A stretch of 64,000 nucleotides of DNA from Gibbula magus (GCA_936450465.1 OW388305.1:36775187-36839186); one strand, 5' to 3'; shown: positions 23,603 through 34,701, numbered from the stretch's first letter. A program made the numbers and translations. The notes: generated from the letters alone by a model not told the origin.

Positions 23603-25507
23603 TCAATGTTTATACAATGGGAGTCCACGATGCACACGTCTGGTAAACAATTCAGGAATAATGGCAGATACATAAAATGATTTAAGCTTTTTGAGCATGT
23701 CCTCCCATTTTTTTCGATCAAACGTTATTCTTTGCATAGCAATGCCCTTCAAGGTCCACACTACGAAATCACACCATTGCCTCTGAGCTACTGCCATCTG
23801 ACCTTGTACTTGAAAAAAGTAATGATGGTTCTCCTTTAGTCTTATATTATTCTCCTCATCTAAGGCACAGAAAAAGTCTGAATTTGATGCAGCTTCTATA
23901 GATGTCATATTTCTGAAAACTGAAGGGTATTTGATCCCTACAATGTTCACAGTTAATACATGACACCAAACCGTCTGGGCTTGCTCCTAAATATGGAAAA
24001 TCAGGGTTGACGAACAGTCCACACTGTGTGCCTTGGATGTTGGGGTGGGTCTTGGACTTCTCAAGACAATAAAGTCGTCTTGCAGCGGGTTCATGAGAGA
24101 TACCCCATCTGGTGTGTAATGATGTAAATCTGTCACTGTATCCAAGAATGTTACGAATCAACATGTCTGGCTCAGTAGATGGTCTACGTAAACACACCTT
24201 TCCAAAGTTAGAGCTTGTGATTCGTTCTCTCCTTGCTTCTGTCCATGTTTGTTGACTGGCTTGACCCCTAGTAAGATCATTGATGACTTCTGCATCATTT
24301 TGTGAAACGTTTACAGTTCTGAAAAAACTGATCGAATTCAGTTGCACATGTCTCTGACCGTAAGTCTACATCATCACTGTAACAGAACTTTGGCACAGCT
24401 AAATGAGGAAGACACTTTTGTACACACTGTGTATCAATTACACTTTCTGAATTACCTACCGATCCACATTTCTTTTTGCTTTGGTTTTCACATAAATTTT
24501 GTCGAAATCTGTCAACATCCAAGGTTGATTTAGGCATGCCAGTGTTGGGATTTAATTCGTGTTCATACATTTGAATTTTAGTTGTTTTCATTGATGCTGA
24601 ACTTGTGCCACTCGTCTCAGTTTCTTACCTTTTTCTTTTACTCTTCCTTCCGTTGGACATCAGGTGTAATTGGTCCGAGGGCAAAGGGGCAAGTTTCCTC
24701 TGCCTGGGAATCTGCCACTTACACGTTGTTGATGTACATGACAGGGTTCCACTTTCCTTCTTATTTGTGATATCAACAAGCCTTATGCACATTTTAGGTA
24801 CTATAAAGTGAAAAATAAATAAATAAATATAGTTGTTTCAAGTGAGTCTTGTTTTACTGAAAACAATATTATTTTTTCAACTTTTATCTTTTTAACTAAA
24901 ATGACTTTTTTTTTGATAATAACATACCCGGCAGCACATGTACAGAAGGCCGAGTGCTCACGGCCTGTCACCTTTTACAAACACACCCACACTTTATGAT
25001 CCGGGTTATCTGGAATGTTGGTAGTGGGAAGAGAAGGAATAACAGCACACCTCACAAACATATGATCACAATCCTCAGAAATGATGTTAGCGGTGACCCT
25101 ATGAACATGTCCGTCTTGGTAAAACACTGCAGCTTTCAACTGCCTAATCGCCTGCATGGGACGTGAATCAGCAGTTCTATGAGTACTAAGAACAAGATAG
25201 TTGTATATATCCTTTTCAGTGAATCCAGGTAAAACAGCCAAATCACAAATCCACCCATTATAAGAAATTATTCGGATGAGGCATTTGCATTCCACTCGGG
25301 GTCACAACCTCTCAGTCTATTCACACGGGCTGATTTTAGAACACGTTACCTTCTCCAATTCAGGTCATAAGCTCCTTTTGCTCTTGCAATTAATTCACTT
25401 TTTACACCGGTGACCTTTTGATTGCGCTCTCTTAAGTAATTACGCAAAATTTTGGTTGTCATGCTCTCAAAATCCATTTCATTTCCGTCACTTGCCACGT
25501 CAGCCAT
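23603..25507 (-). pseudogene. SAP / SWIM-like / YqaJ nuclease protein, broken
   Basis: Read on the minus strand from an ATG at 25507. A SAP motif (ILRNYLRERNQKVTG...ELIARA) comes first at 25460-25350, ending near a GTAACG donor. Next is a SWIM-like region (25295-24930) ending TGREHSAFCTCAAG before a GTATGT donor, with an in-frame stop just before it. A linker follows (CKWQIPRQRK, near 24720). Last is the YqaJ domain (24270-23603) with TRWGISHEPAARRLY, PYLGASPDGLV, QGQM and WCDFVVWT. Frames shift near 24320 and 23940. The expected catalytic ExK reads GIK. Such genes accompany ISL2EU-type transposons. It is a dead copy. Confidence 0.8.
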
Positions 25508-26603
25508 GTTGATCAGTACTGACCGGAAGTGATCAGTCATCAGGAAAGATAACTCTTGGTCGTATTTTAAAGGGAGATAACAACACTTTTCGGAAACTCG
25601 AATAAGCATTGTTCTGCCAACAGGAATGCAGTTATTCATGAAGTTGATTGTTAGACTGTATTTGAATTGTGTAATAAACTAGATGTAACTATGTATGTTA
25701 TTGCACTGGGTCAAACTAAATAATGATGTAAATGGAAATAAATGAATAGACATATTGTGTTGCAACATTGTAGTCAAATTAAGTATAGATTTGTATGGCC
25801 CCAACTAATTTGTCGTATTGTTACTTGATACTTAATGTGATTATAACAGTATCTTTGAATAGTCATTAGAGCGATATCTCCAATTCTGGTGGCTAACGTG
25901 AATAGCTGAATATCATTTAAAAAGGACCGTTATTAGTTGAACTACGTTTAACATTGTATATTATGGTCTTATTTTAATAACACTGAATCTCAATTATACT
26001 GGTAATGTTCATCATGAAATAATGATTTGCTTAAAGCTATATTGCAGTAGCATACTAAGGTTTACTACATAACCTTGTATATGTACATTTACAAGTAGGA
26101 ATAAGAATATATTGTCTATTCACACAGTATGAAGTTAAACTTAAAGAGTTGAAGAAATGGGTTGTTGCTTCATAACTTACATTGACTAACTTGTATTCAC
26201 AGTTTGAAGTAAAACTTTACTTAAGAAGAGTTGCTTAAAATATTTACAAGCTCAAAGTAGGTTTCCCGATAACACATCTTTTAGTAATTTTTATTATTGA
26301 AATTAAGTGAAGCATGCACTACTTTTAGACATATTTATTTAAAATAGTGTAAAACATCAACGTTATTTGTGTTCCAGACAGGAAAGTGCAGGATAATCTT
26401 AGGATTATCGAACAGTTTTGCAAATTGAATCTCCTGCTTTTACATTGATGCTGACTGAAAACCAGCCATTAGGATCTTGGATTTCCCAAGATAAAATTGT
26501 CTGGAATGCTTATTGTATTGTCTTGTTCTCAGAGATGATTATTGCTTCGTGTCTGGATAAATGCTGTTTAAAGGTACATTTTAAACACACGTTTGCACAA
26601 TAA

Positions 26604-26626
26604 TTATATATATGTGTGTGTGTGTT
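26604..26626. repeat. TA/TG microsatellite
   Basis: A tatatatatgtgtgtgtgtgt tract, shorter in the sister copy at 55988-56004. Confidence 0.85.
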
Positions 26627-26960
26627 CTTACTTGGTCTATGCAAACACGTGGTCAATTAAATAACTTAATAATTGGATATATGGTGAAAATAAGATGTTT
26701 GCTGAAATGCTGTGGTATTTCAAATATTGGTAAAGAAGCTTCACAAAGACTAATTTTCTTGACAATCATATTATACAACCATCTCGTTTTGAAGTTCTGA
26801 AGTTGAACAATCCAGGTCCAAGACAAAAGGTGTAGTTGGTATTATTGGTATGTTGCTATGACGCACCATCATGTTCAAAAGTGTGATCCCTCTTTCCACT
26901 GTCATATATCAGATGTTACATCAGAGGTGAACATATTACTATTACAGAATTATATTATAA

Positions 26961-27101
26961 GTTGTATGCTTCTCACAAAGGTAATACGGTCATGTACCAT
27001 CCTTGTACCAGCGTCACCCGAGCCTAGAGGCGAGGGATTACACGGGTACCAGTACAAAGATGTTACATGAGACCGTCTTACTTGAGGGAGAAGCATACAA
27101 C
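26961..27101. repeat. Imperfect foldback element, about 55-bp arms
   Basis: Left arm 26961-27010 (starts gttgtatgcttctc, includes acggtcatgta) pairs with right arm 27044-27101 (includes tacatgagaccgt, ends gagaagcatacaac). The spacer is GC-richer. The sister at 56341-56480 keeps both arms but has an 11-bp shorter spacer. It could be a small MITE with ends GTTGTATGCTTCTC, or a structured RNA. Confidence 0.7.
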
Positions 27102-28007
27102 GTATTTATCTTTCCGTCATGTCAATACATTTAGAACAATTATATTTATTGCGTTTTGCCTGCCGATTACTGATCAGCTGATATCGCTTGAGCGACCTTG
27201 ACCCTAAATGTACAGAAAATGGCGTCGTCAGCTTGACTGAAATGTTATGTAACTTACAACTAGTTAATCTTAGTGTAAATGAGTGTGCTATCAATGCAAT
27301 ATAACATTTATTTCCAAACCAAGCAGCAATAATAAATAGACCTGAAAACAGCTGATCGATAACTCTGTACACTGTGTGTGTCATCATACAACGTCATCGA
27401 ACTGTTATGGGACACCTGCTCTTGGCTAAGAGCTGTTGCTACGGCAGCGGGGTACATGAAAATTCCACAACGTGAAAAAGACTGGATACATTAGGAAAAA
27501 TGTATCGACCATCAGCCAATCAAAATCGATTATTTCACTGTAAGGAAGGATAAATAATTATATTCCTTACTCGTTTAAAGTGTTTTGAATTGTCAATATT
27601 ATAGAATATCCACTCATGGATGATACTTTTAAGATATGTACAGTTTTTAAGCAGAACAGGCTCTTTCTAGATATTTCCCCTTGCAATTGAACAATGTACG
27701 ATGTATTAATCAACATTATTAATTAAGTATCAATGTTATGGAACATATAAGGTATTTACGGCTCAGACCATATGATTCGACAACTGGCCCAATACAGGCA
27801 AAACAGGGCCAATACGAGACAAACTGGGCCAGTATAAGTCTGAATATGCTCAGTCGCACATTTAGTGAAAGCCCGAAGCAGTCGCTTCACAACTTTGACC
27901 CATGATATCTGTTCACCAATCTTGTTTATAATCATCATTTCAATATAAATGAGATGTTTAGTGTTGTGCAAATATAATGAGAAAAAGGTCAATTAATAAA
28001 AGTGTCA

Positions 28008-28136
28008 TTAATTAAGTATTTCCATATTGGCCGAGTAACAGGTCCTCGGTCCGTTGTATTGGCCATCAACTTCGTCTCAAGCCAATACAACGGACCTCTG
28101 ACCTGTTATTCGGCCAATATGGAAATACTTGATTAA
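28008..28136. repeat. Near-perfect hairpin, 55-bp arms and 18-nt loop
   Basis: Left arm 28008-28062 (ttaattaagtatttccatat ... cgttgtattggc) is the reverse complement of 28081-28136 with only a few mismatches. The ends are TTAA-like, so a foldback MITE at a TTAA target is possible. A transcript would form a long stem. The sister hairpin lies at 57174-57301. Just upstream (27780-27840) three short words like gggccaatac recur. Confidence 0.85.
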
Positions 28137-28849
28137 AAACATTAGAGCCCCGCCTGGTTCAGGTCACCAAACTGGCTCAAGTTCAAAAGTAAAGCTGATA
28201 TTATCACGAATATTTACTTACTTGGTGTTATAAGAGTGTTCATTAGATGTGTCTCCATGACAGTCAAAACCAAAACATACATAACATGCAGACAAAGTCG
28301 TTCATGTCGAACAATGATTACTGACGTTTATTTTAATAACTCCTTAATCATTCACATTCTTTGTGTGTAGAATTTGTATCCGGTAATGAAAACATTAGTA
28401 ATAATTCACGCAACAAATTTATCTTGTTAATTCCTAAGCCCTATTGACCTCAGCATTGCATGTTTTAAGTCCTTATCTAAAAGCAAAATAAAATCAAAAA
28501 CTAAATCAGCTGGAAGAAAAAAAGCACCTCTAGTTGTACAAGTTTCATTAAGCCAGGCATTCTTGTTTATAATTATAGTCCCGAAACGAAATTGTTTTAA
28601 AGGCAAGTATTACAAAAAAATCCCAGAACACATATCTAAAATGACGACTGTTTTTCATAACAAAACAGTTTCAATGAGCTAGGCCTTATTGTTTCCGAGT
28701 TCTGATGCGGAAACATATTTGTAAGTTGTGTCTCCATGGAAACAGCTATAAAATAAAAGTACCAAAAAAGTCACATCTGCACATAATAAGTTTTTCCCAA
28801 TATCGAGTTTCACTGAGCTAGGTGTTACAGTGTTCTTATTTCTAGTCAG

Positions 28850-28980
28850 GATAAGAAAACCCGGATGAATGAACGGAAGAAGAGGCGGAAGTAATTTGTG
28901 TATGCCCCATGGATCTGGCAGTGGATTAAAGGTATCGAATATGGCGTTGCAGTTGTAGTCCAATGCTGAATCACTCAACT
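28850..28980 (-). CDS. Candidate minus-strand exon, unusually conserved
   Basis: On the minus strand a possible acceptor (atgttttcag) precedes SDSALDYNCNAIFDTF, then NPLPDPWGIHKLLPPLLPF and IHPGFLIL. The sister at 58010-58160 differs at only one base within about 130 bp (Gly to Ser), while the adjacent 20 bp hold several changes. The proline-rich hydrophobic peptide is not recognised. An exon of an unidentified gene is the simplest reading; local gene conversion would also explain the identity. Confidence 0.35.
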
Positions 28981-29186
28981 GAAAACATAACTGACACAAT
29001 GTTAGACGGTAATTGCAATGGTTTTGGGAAGTTATGAGAATCTCAGCTGCAATGTTAAGGTGTTTCCGTTTTCAGTCTCAACATTTATGCAACTAATGAA
29101 GGCTATTTTATATATTGGAATTTCAACTCTTGTATATTTTCAGAGAGGGATGTACAAGTACTTCCTTCACTTATATGTTACTCCAT

Positions 29187-29312
29187 TTCAGGCATGGAAA
29201 GTTACATCCGTTGATACTTAAAATCCTCTCTTTTGACGGCATTACCGTTTGGCTAAAGCCTTTTGAGAAAGTTAATCTTATTTTAAGAAAATATCTCTCA
29301 GTTCAGAACTAG
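29187..29312 (+). pseudogene. SIDGxPVGL terminal-exon relic, copy F1
   Basis: After a possible acceptor (ccatttcag, ending 29192) the frame reads LHPLILKILSFDGITVWLKP, then FEKVNLILRKYLSVQN and stop. Relative to the F2 copy nearly all differences change the amino acid, and the SIDG core is lost (SFDG, GL to WL). It appears no longer constrained. Confidence 0.35.
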
Positions 29313-31187
29313 ACTCTGCATGATTTGTGTAAAGATGTTGACAATGAATAAATTTCCTTTGTAGAATGCTCTATCTGTACCTGTTGTTAGTTGCAGTTCA
29401 TTCCGTTTCTAGATTGAAATTTGGCAAAATTAGAATTGCCAATATTGGACTTGATTTAGGCTTGTTAATACGTTGCTTACATATGTTTTTTTCTACCCTC
29501 TTTTCAATCAAAGCATTTATCCAATGACAGTCATTTCTTCTATAGAGGATTTAATTTTATTTAATTAAATATTTCTTTTAATCCGTTGTTAGTGTATTAT
29601 TTATCATTAAAAGTGTATAGTCTTTGTGCCTCTAAATACACCAGTTTTGTTGTCAGCGATAGTGTTCATTCGAAATCGATCATATGGATTCATGTCCATA
29701 TAATATTTTCTACTAAGTTAAATGTTCTTTAAAACTATTCATCTAAAGAAAAACAAGTATTTCCCTTTTTCATCGGAATGGTTTCTCTACATAATATATA
29801 TTATCTGCAGATGTTTATGAATACCCAAGTTTTCACTAATGAGGGAATATTAAAGTTAAAATGTATAGGACAGGTTCTCAGGAATGTTAATGATCAAAAC
29901 CCAATAACTAATTTTATAATCTGAAAAGTACCACTTATTAAATGTGATATTTGTAAGTTGTCACAATTGACTAGGAACCCTTAAGACATTCACAGGGAAT
30001 TGTTTTGACTTGACTTGATTTCTCATGATTTCTAAAAAAAAACAATCAAAATACTTTTTAAGGATAAAGCTGCTTTTGTGTCACACATTTACGTGTCCTA
30101 CTGTACAAATACTGGATCACATAGTAGAATTGCATTGTAAAATAAGTACAACAAGATGCATTGATGTGTGTATATCAAGTCATTCCAATAACATTCATAA
30201 AGCTCGTGATCCAGAATAATATGTTTCTCATGTTACATTAATTTGTTTCTTTGTCAAATCGACATTTGGTAGATTCCAATTATGCGCAAGAGATGCTGTG
30301 AAACATTTCCGGTGGTGTAAATTTGGTGTGAAATAATGAAGTTACAAATCCAATTTCCCATGGGAAATTCATCTGCTCAAAGACTGAACAAAAGTGTTTT
30401 GTACTTGAAGGGAGTCACTGATGAGTTCATCACCTTTATTTTCTGTACATTGTAAGACATAAAAGTATCTACTGTTCTCTCTTGTTTTATTCATTTTGTT
30501 TATCTACATTCCAAAGACATGAACTTGGTCTATGATGTACATTTGGCAATATATTATGGAGAATGAATCAATAAAACATGTTTTCAAAGTAAGACGTTAC
30601 TTATTGTTTTATTTCCATTTAAATGTTTTGTTAAAGAAGCAAGAGTAAAACATTAATATACAAAGTAATGCGCTTACTGTATATTGTACATTATACTATT
30701 GCAGTTATGTTATGTCATTCGGAACAGAACCCCTTGTGTATTATTTGCACAATGACACACGCTTTTATGAAAGGACTATAATTGTTTCCATGTTACGGAG
30801 AGACATGTTGTGTATTTTTTTAATGAGGAAAAAAAGAAATTGTTAGTTAGTCTGTAAATACCGCTACAATTACAAAACTGTTCAGCCTCTAGTTCCACCA
30901 CGAAAGAGAGAAATCAGTTGTAGCTGTTGTTGATCAGAACAGTCTTTATAACGTTCTCCTGAATATTGTTAAGGTGAAATTATTCTTCACTATTTATACA
31001 TGTGTTATATAACAGATTCACATACGCATGCATTCTTGACTGATTGACTTCATCATAAAACACGAGATATTGTGACAAAAATGTGGCAGAATTTAGACCA
31101 TCATCGTCACTCGGATGGTATCTGCAGCTGGTAATGTTATAATTTGAAATAATTTCAAAGTTCAGTAATTATCTTATCTTATCTCAG

Positions 31188-31504
31188 AATAGTACGTTTT
31201 TGATTAAACGTAATTATTTATACTTACCTGTTAACTAGACCTACTTTGCCTTACCTCCTATAGGTAATGCTATTTCAACCTTAGACCCACAGACGAACTT
31301 GAAGAGTGGAGAAGGGGCGCGTAAAATCCCTTATCCAAGGGCCGGTAAGTCAAGGTGGTCTCGTGACGTCACTACCTGTTCAGGTCACTCTCCGAAAGTC
31401 CCAAAAGGCAAGACAGAGCAAGTGGGGAGGATGGGAGGGCCTAGAGCGTAGGTCTAGTCAACAGGTAAGTATAAATAATTACGTTTAATCAAAAACGTAC
31501 TATT
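31188..31504. mobile_element. 317-bp foldback element related to the DIRS-like ends
   Basis: Inverted terminal repeats of 57 bp with one mismatch (31188-31244 against 31448-31504), starting AATAGTACGTTTTTG. The interior 31250-31393 matches, inverted, the right end of the adjacent larger element (36001-36150). So this short element is a deletion relative of the larger one, joined to it head to head with a 3-bp overlap of ends. Confidence 0.8.
31229..31393 (+). repeat. Long inverted repeat of the DIRS-like composite, left
   Basis: Matches 36001-36165 in reverse complement with few differences, covering gtaggtctagtc-type ends, cctataggtaatgctatttc and gacgtcactacctgttcagg. Together the two copies give the insertion terminal inverted repeats of about 165 bp. 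Confidence 0.9.
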
Positions 31505-31929
31505 ATTTAAATACCTATCTGTTGACTAGACCTACTTTGCCTAGAATCCCACCGCATGGAGGCGGGTCAGTAGATACATGGTAGTGACGAGACCAGCGAC
31601 TAGCCCTGAGTGTAAGCTAACCTACGAGTCCTCCACCCTGTGGTAAGGACAAGGCACAGCCCGGGAGATACTATCTCTACCGCTAAGCGGATCGAAGAGA
31701 CAACCCTGCCACTCAACTTCCGATCAACACACTGCCCCCCAACCCCAACAGGGAGGGGGGTGTTAAAGCGAAGTTAAAGAAAAACCAACAGACACGAGAG
31801 CTAGCAATGTAAACAATGTTTATTTACAATTAGCCTTAAAGCTCCTAAGGGGGTTGACCCCTTCTTGGTCTGGTTGGGGGGACCACCTTCGCCTGAGCGA
31901 AGATCTGTGGACCCAGCCTAGAGATGCCT

Positions 31930-32622
31930 TCAAGATCTGCTGTTGAGCCATCTCGTAGGTAATGGTTGGCGAAAACCTCTGATGAACGCCCAAAAACATC
32001 CTGCCATGACATCCGAAACCGCGATGTTGCAGTGATACGCCATCATGGCTGATACTGCGCGGATCTCATGAGGGTTTGAACGCGAAGACAGAGGCAAGTC
32101 AGCGACCTTGTACGCATCAATGACCGCCGACCTTAGATACACCCCCATAGCTCGCTTATCTAGCTCCTTGGTGCTCCACGGCGAGTGAGGCAAGAACAGA
32201 CGACGCCTGCCATCTCTCAGCCTGCGGGTACGCTGCGTGTACACCCTCAAAGCCCTCACCGTACACAGAGAGAGATCCACCTCTCCTGAGTCAGAACCCA
32301 GAGTCTGGATAGAGAACGTACAACCAGCTTCATCAGCTGCCCGGTTCTTACAGACAAGGTCGGGCGCCAACCCAAGAGAGGCCGATCCCCCCTCCCAGAC
32401 CTCAAAACGTAGAAGGTCCGCCTGCAACGCATGGATTTCCGAAATGGTCACCAGAAAAATGACCTTGATGGTGAGAGGGAGGAAGGGTACGCCATAGAGC
32501 GGTTCATACGTATCGGAGCGAAGATGGTTGAGCACATTTGCTAAGTCCCACTCAGGGGGACGAAGCTTCGTTCTGCCGTCCACAGAGCGGAAGGTTTTAA
32601 TGAAGGCCCATGATGGACCCAA
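31930..32622 (-). pseudogene. DIRS-type tyrosine recombinase, C-terminal region, degenerate
   Basis: A 230-codon open frame with WDLANVLNHL, LTIKVIFLVTISEIHAL, RRRLFLPHSPW, then NPHEIRAVSAMMAYHCNIAV, matching the pattern of DIRS tyrosine recombinases (LTLK..fL...RrsElhAL ... HxxR ... W..FirfY). The HxxR motif is present. The first catalytic Arg region is shortened (LVTISEIHAL lacks the Arg pair), and the C-terminal Tyr appears replaced by Phe (WAFIRGF). The N-terminus is cut off near the SINE, and the start is not an ATG. It is probably inactive. A polyadenylation-type AATAAA follows at about 31813 on the minus strand. Confidence 0.75.
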
Positions 32623-32639
32623 CTAACCCTGGCGACCTC

Positions 32640-32922
32640 TTACCGAGGTGAGGTGAGTTAGGGTTTATATAGCGGCTGCTAGTATTACGGCAGGGAGAAA
32701 GCCCGCAACACCATATGGATATGCATTGCGGTGAAACCTGCGAGCAACGGCTGGACTAGCGAACCATGGGTGATACTGCACTGAAGTTCAGTGTGGCCTG
32801 CACACAAAACTTACTGCATTCTCTACTAGAGACAAAAATGCCGTGCCCCTGGCGGGATTCGAACCCCGGACCTCTTGATCCGAAACCGAACGCGCTAACC
32901 ACTGCGCTATCCCGCCCCCTCT
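32640..32922 (-). mobile_element. tRNA-derived SINE nested in the DIRS-like element
   Basis: On the minus strand the head (32918-32850) reads ggcgggatagcgcagtgg ... ggggttcgaatcccgcc, with an A box (TAGCGCAGTGGTTAGCGCG) and a B box (GGTTCGAATCC) for RNA polymerase III. The anticodon region reads TTCGGATC, as in tRNA-Arg(TCG). The tRNA fold is damaged in the T stem, so it is a SINE head rather than a tRNA gene. A non-tRNA body follows to about 32640. It separates the recombinase relic from upstream element sequence. Confidence 0.7.
32850..32918 (-). ncRNA. tRNA-Arg-like pol III promoter head of the SINE
   Basis: A and B box sequences at roughly 32909-32891 and 32867-32854 on the minus strand. 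Acceptor-like GGCGGGA and TCCCGCC pair with each other but overlap the T arm, so no functional tRNA is expected. Confidence 0.65.
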
Positions 32923-33539
32923 TCCTGAGAACGGAGAGGATAACAGACATGTTGGTATTAAGCGATGACGCCTTAAGACGCCTGGTGTAGCGTAGGTATA
33001 CTAATTACTCCGCCACCTGAGGAACTGAGGCCTCTGTCGGGATGAAATCTCTATGAGCACAGAAGGAGGCGAAAACCTGCCACTAGAAAACATAGAGTTT
33101 CCTAGTGGTCTTCCTATGAGAGGTAGCTTTGGCATTGGCGACGGACCTCGAGTATCCACTGCTCTTTAGCCCTCTTTTAACACAAGCCAAGCGTGAAGGC
33201 AGAAACCCTGAGGGTTCACGTGTAACCTTTCACTTGGCCTGCTGAGGAGCAGATCTCTTCGCGGCTGAATCGGAAACAGGTTCCTGAAGCCTTGGCTACC
33301 TACATGGGAGACATAGGTTGGCAATTGCCGAAAGGGAGAAAAAAACCCGACTTGACCCGAAGTAGTGCTGAACTCTTCAAAGACGAAGCAATGGACTTAC
33401 GAATGACTGAAACATACGCCCGGAAACCTGAAGACGATAGAGTGACACACTCGTTACACAGTTCCTTGCACTTCATACAAGGCAAGTCCTAGCAGACTTC
33501 CTACCTCTGCAATTACAAAACGCAGAGTACATAGTGAAG
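32923..33539 (-). other. DIRS-like internal sequence, no clear domain
   Basis: GC-balanced sequence between the SINE and the first satellite. Short minus-strand frames such as MKCKELCNEC (33480-33450) contain clustered cysteines that could be the remains of a gag zinc-finger region, but frames are broken and this is weak. Confidence 0.3.
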
Positions 33540-34140
33540 CAAAAACGGCGGTAGTAGAGTAACTAGGTGAGTGATAGTCGAGACCTTGACGAGACCATCC
33601 AGTCACTAACAGTTGACTGACAAACGAGCCACTGACGCATGTAAGCTAGGGGAGGTGAATGACACTCAATTCACTTAACAGGTGAGTGACAGACGAGCCA
33701 CTGAAGCGAGTAAGCTAGACGATGTGAGTGACAGGTGAGAGACAGTCGAGTCACTTAGCAGGTGAGTGAGAGACGAACCACTAAAGCGTGTAATCCAGAC
33801 GAGGTGAGTGACACTCAAGTTACTTAACAGGTGAGCGCCAGGCGAGCCACTGACGCGTGTAATCTAGACGAGGCGAGTGACATTCTAGTCACCTAACAGG
33901 TGAGTGACAGCCTAGCCCCTAACGCGTGTAATCTAGACGAGGTGAGTGACAGGTGAGTGATACTCAAGTCACTTAACAGGTGAGTGACAGACAACAGATG
34001 AGTGACAGGCGAATCACTAACGCGCGTAATCTAGACGACATGAGTGACAGTCGGGTCACTCACCAGGTGAGTGACAGGCGGGCCCCTAACGCATGTAGTC
34101 TAGACGAGGTGAGTGACAGGTGAGGTGCACTCACATCACT
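33540..34140. repeat. Satellite 1 in the DIRS-like element, about 67-bp period
   Basis: Tandem, diverged units marked by gtaatctagacgaggtgagtgac, recurring near 33712, 33787, 33856, 33924, 34023 and 34092. Most spacings are 67-75 bp, with one of about 100. Within units, gtgagtgacaggcgagccact forms short internal subrepeats. Confidence 0.8.
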
Positions 34141-34701
34141 AAACAAAAAAGTGATCTTGAGGAAGTTTGCATTAAGCAAACGAAACGTAGAAACCTGTAG
34201 ATAGCTGGTTTTAGAGTAGGACACATCTATGTTATCCTAAACAGAAGAGTGACCGGCTATTCACTAACTCGCGTCATCCAGACGAGGTGAATGACAAACG
34301 AGTCACTCATACAAAACACCTAATCAAAGCAGTGTAAGAACTCAGTTCCGACACTAAGACAACAACCCTTCCGATAGTTAAATATTTCAACAACACCAAT
34401 AGTGTAAACTCACAAACGTAGATAACGAGACGCTTAAGTGAGTAATACGCAAGGTTGAGACGAGGCACTCAAGTCGAGTCGAAACTCACCTAACGCAAAT
34501 GATTAGTGAGTGACAGGCGAAAAACGAGTGACTGGCGAGGCAAGCCACTGGCGAGGCGAGACACTGGCGAAGCTAATCACAGGCGAGACGAGGGGGGTCA
34601 ACGCAGAGTCGAGCCTATATGGCGAGTCGAGTCTCAATGACTGGCGAGGCAAGTGACTGCCGAACCGAGTCACTGGCGATGCGAGTCAAGAAGAATCGAG
34701 T

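Larger units (their letters stand above)
23018..25601. mobile_element. ISL2EU-like DNA transposon remnant
   Basis: A region found only in unit 1, holding the convergent DDE fragment and YqaJ-type gene. The right edge near 25601 is set by return of unit 1/unit 2 homology at taagcattgttctgcc. The left part of the element, including most of the transposase, is missing, and no terminal inverted repeat pair can be seen. Coupling of a DDE transposase with a YqaJ nuclease is known for ISL2EU elements; assignment here rests on that pairing. Confidence 0.6.
25602..31187 (+). repeat. Segmental duplication block F, copy 1
   Basis: Matches 54985-61641 from taagcattgttctgccaacag to aattatcttatctta. Copy 2 has a 1.36-kb insertion at 59323-60680 and small deletions, for example opposite 27270-27400. 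The block holds two long hairpins and two exon-like relics, described separately. The rest is AT-rich with no gene visible. Confidence 0.9.

Noticed and set aside
24582..24811. Plus-strand open frames opposite the YqaJ gene
   Set aside because: Antisense shadows of the coding sequence on the minus strand.
27756..27992. Minus-strand frame shared with 56923-57105
   Set aside because: Overlaps repeated gggccaatac words next to the long hairpin, so it is likely part of a repeat. Conservation matches the background between units.
32850..32918. Functional tRNA gene
   Set aside because: A and B boxes are good, but the T stem has an unpaired extra G, the acceptor pairing overlaps the T arm, and a SINE body follows. 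It is a tRNA-derived SINE head.
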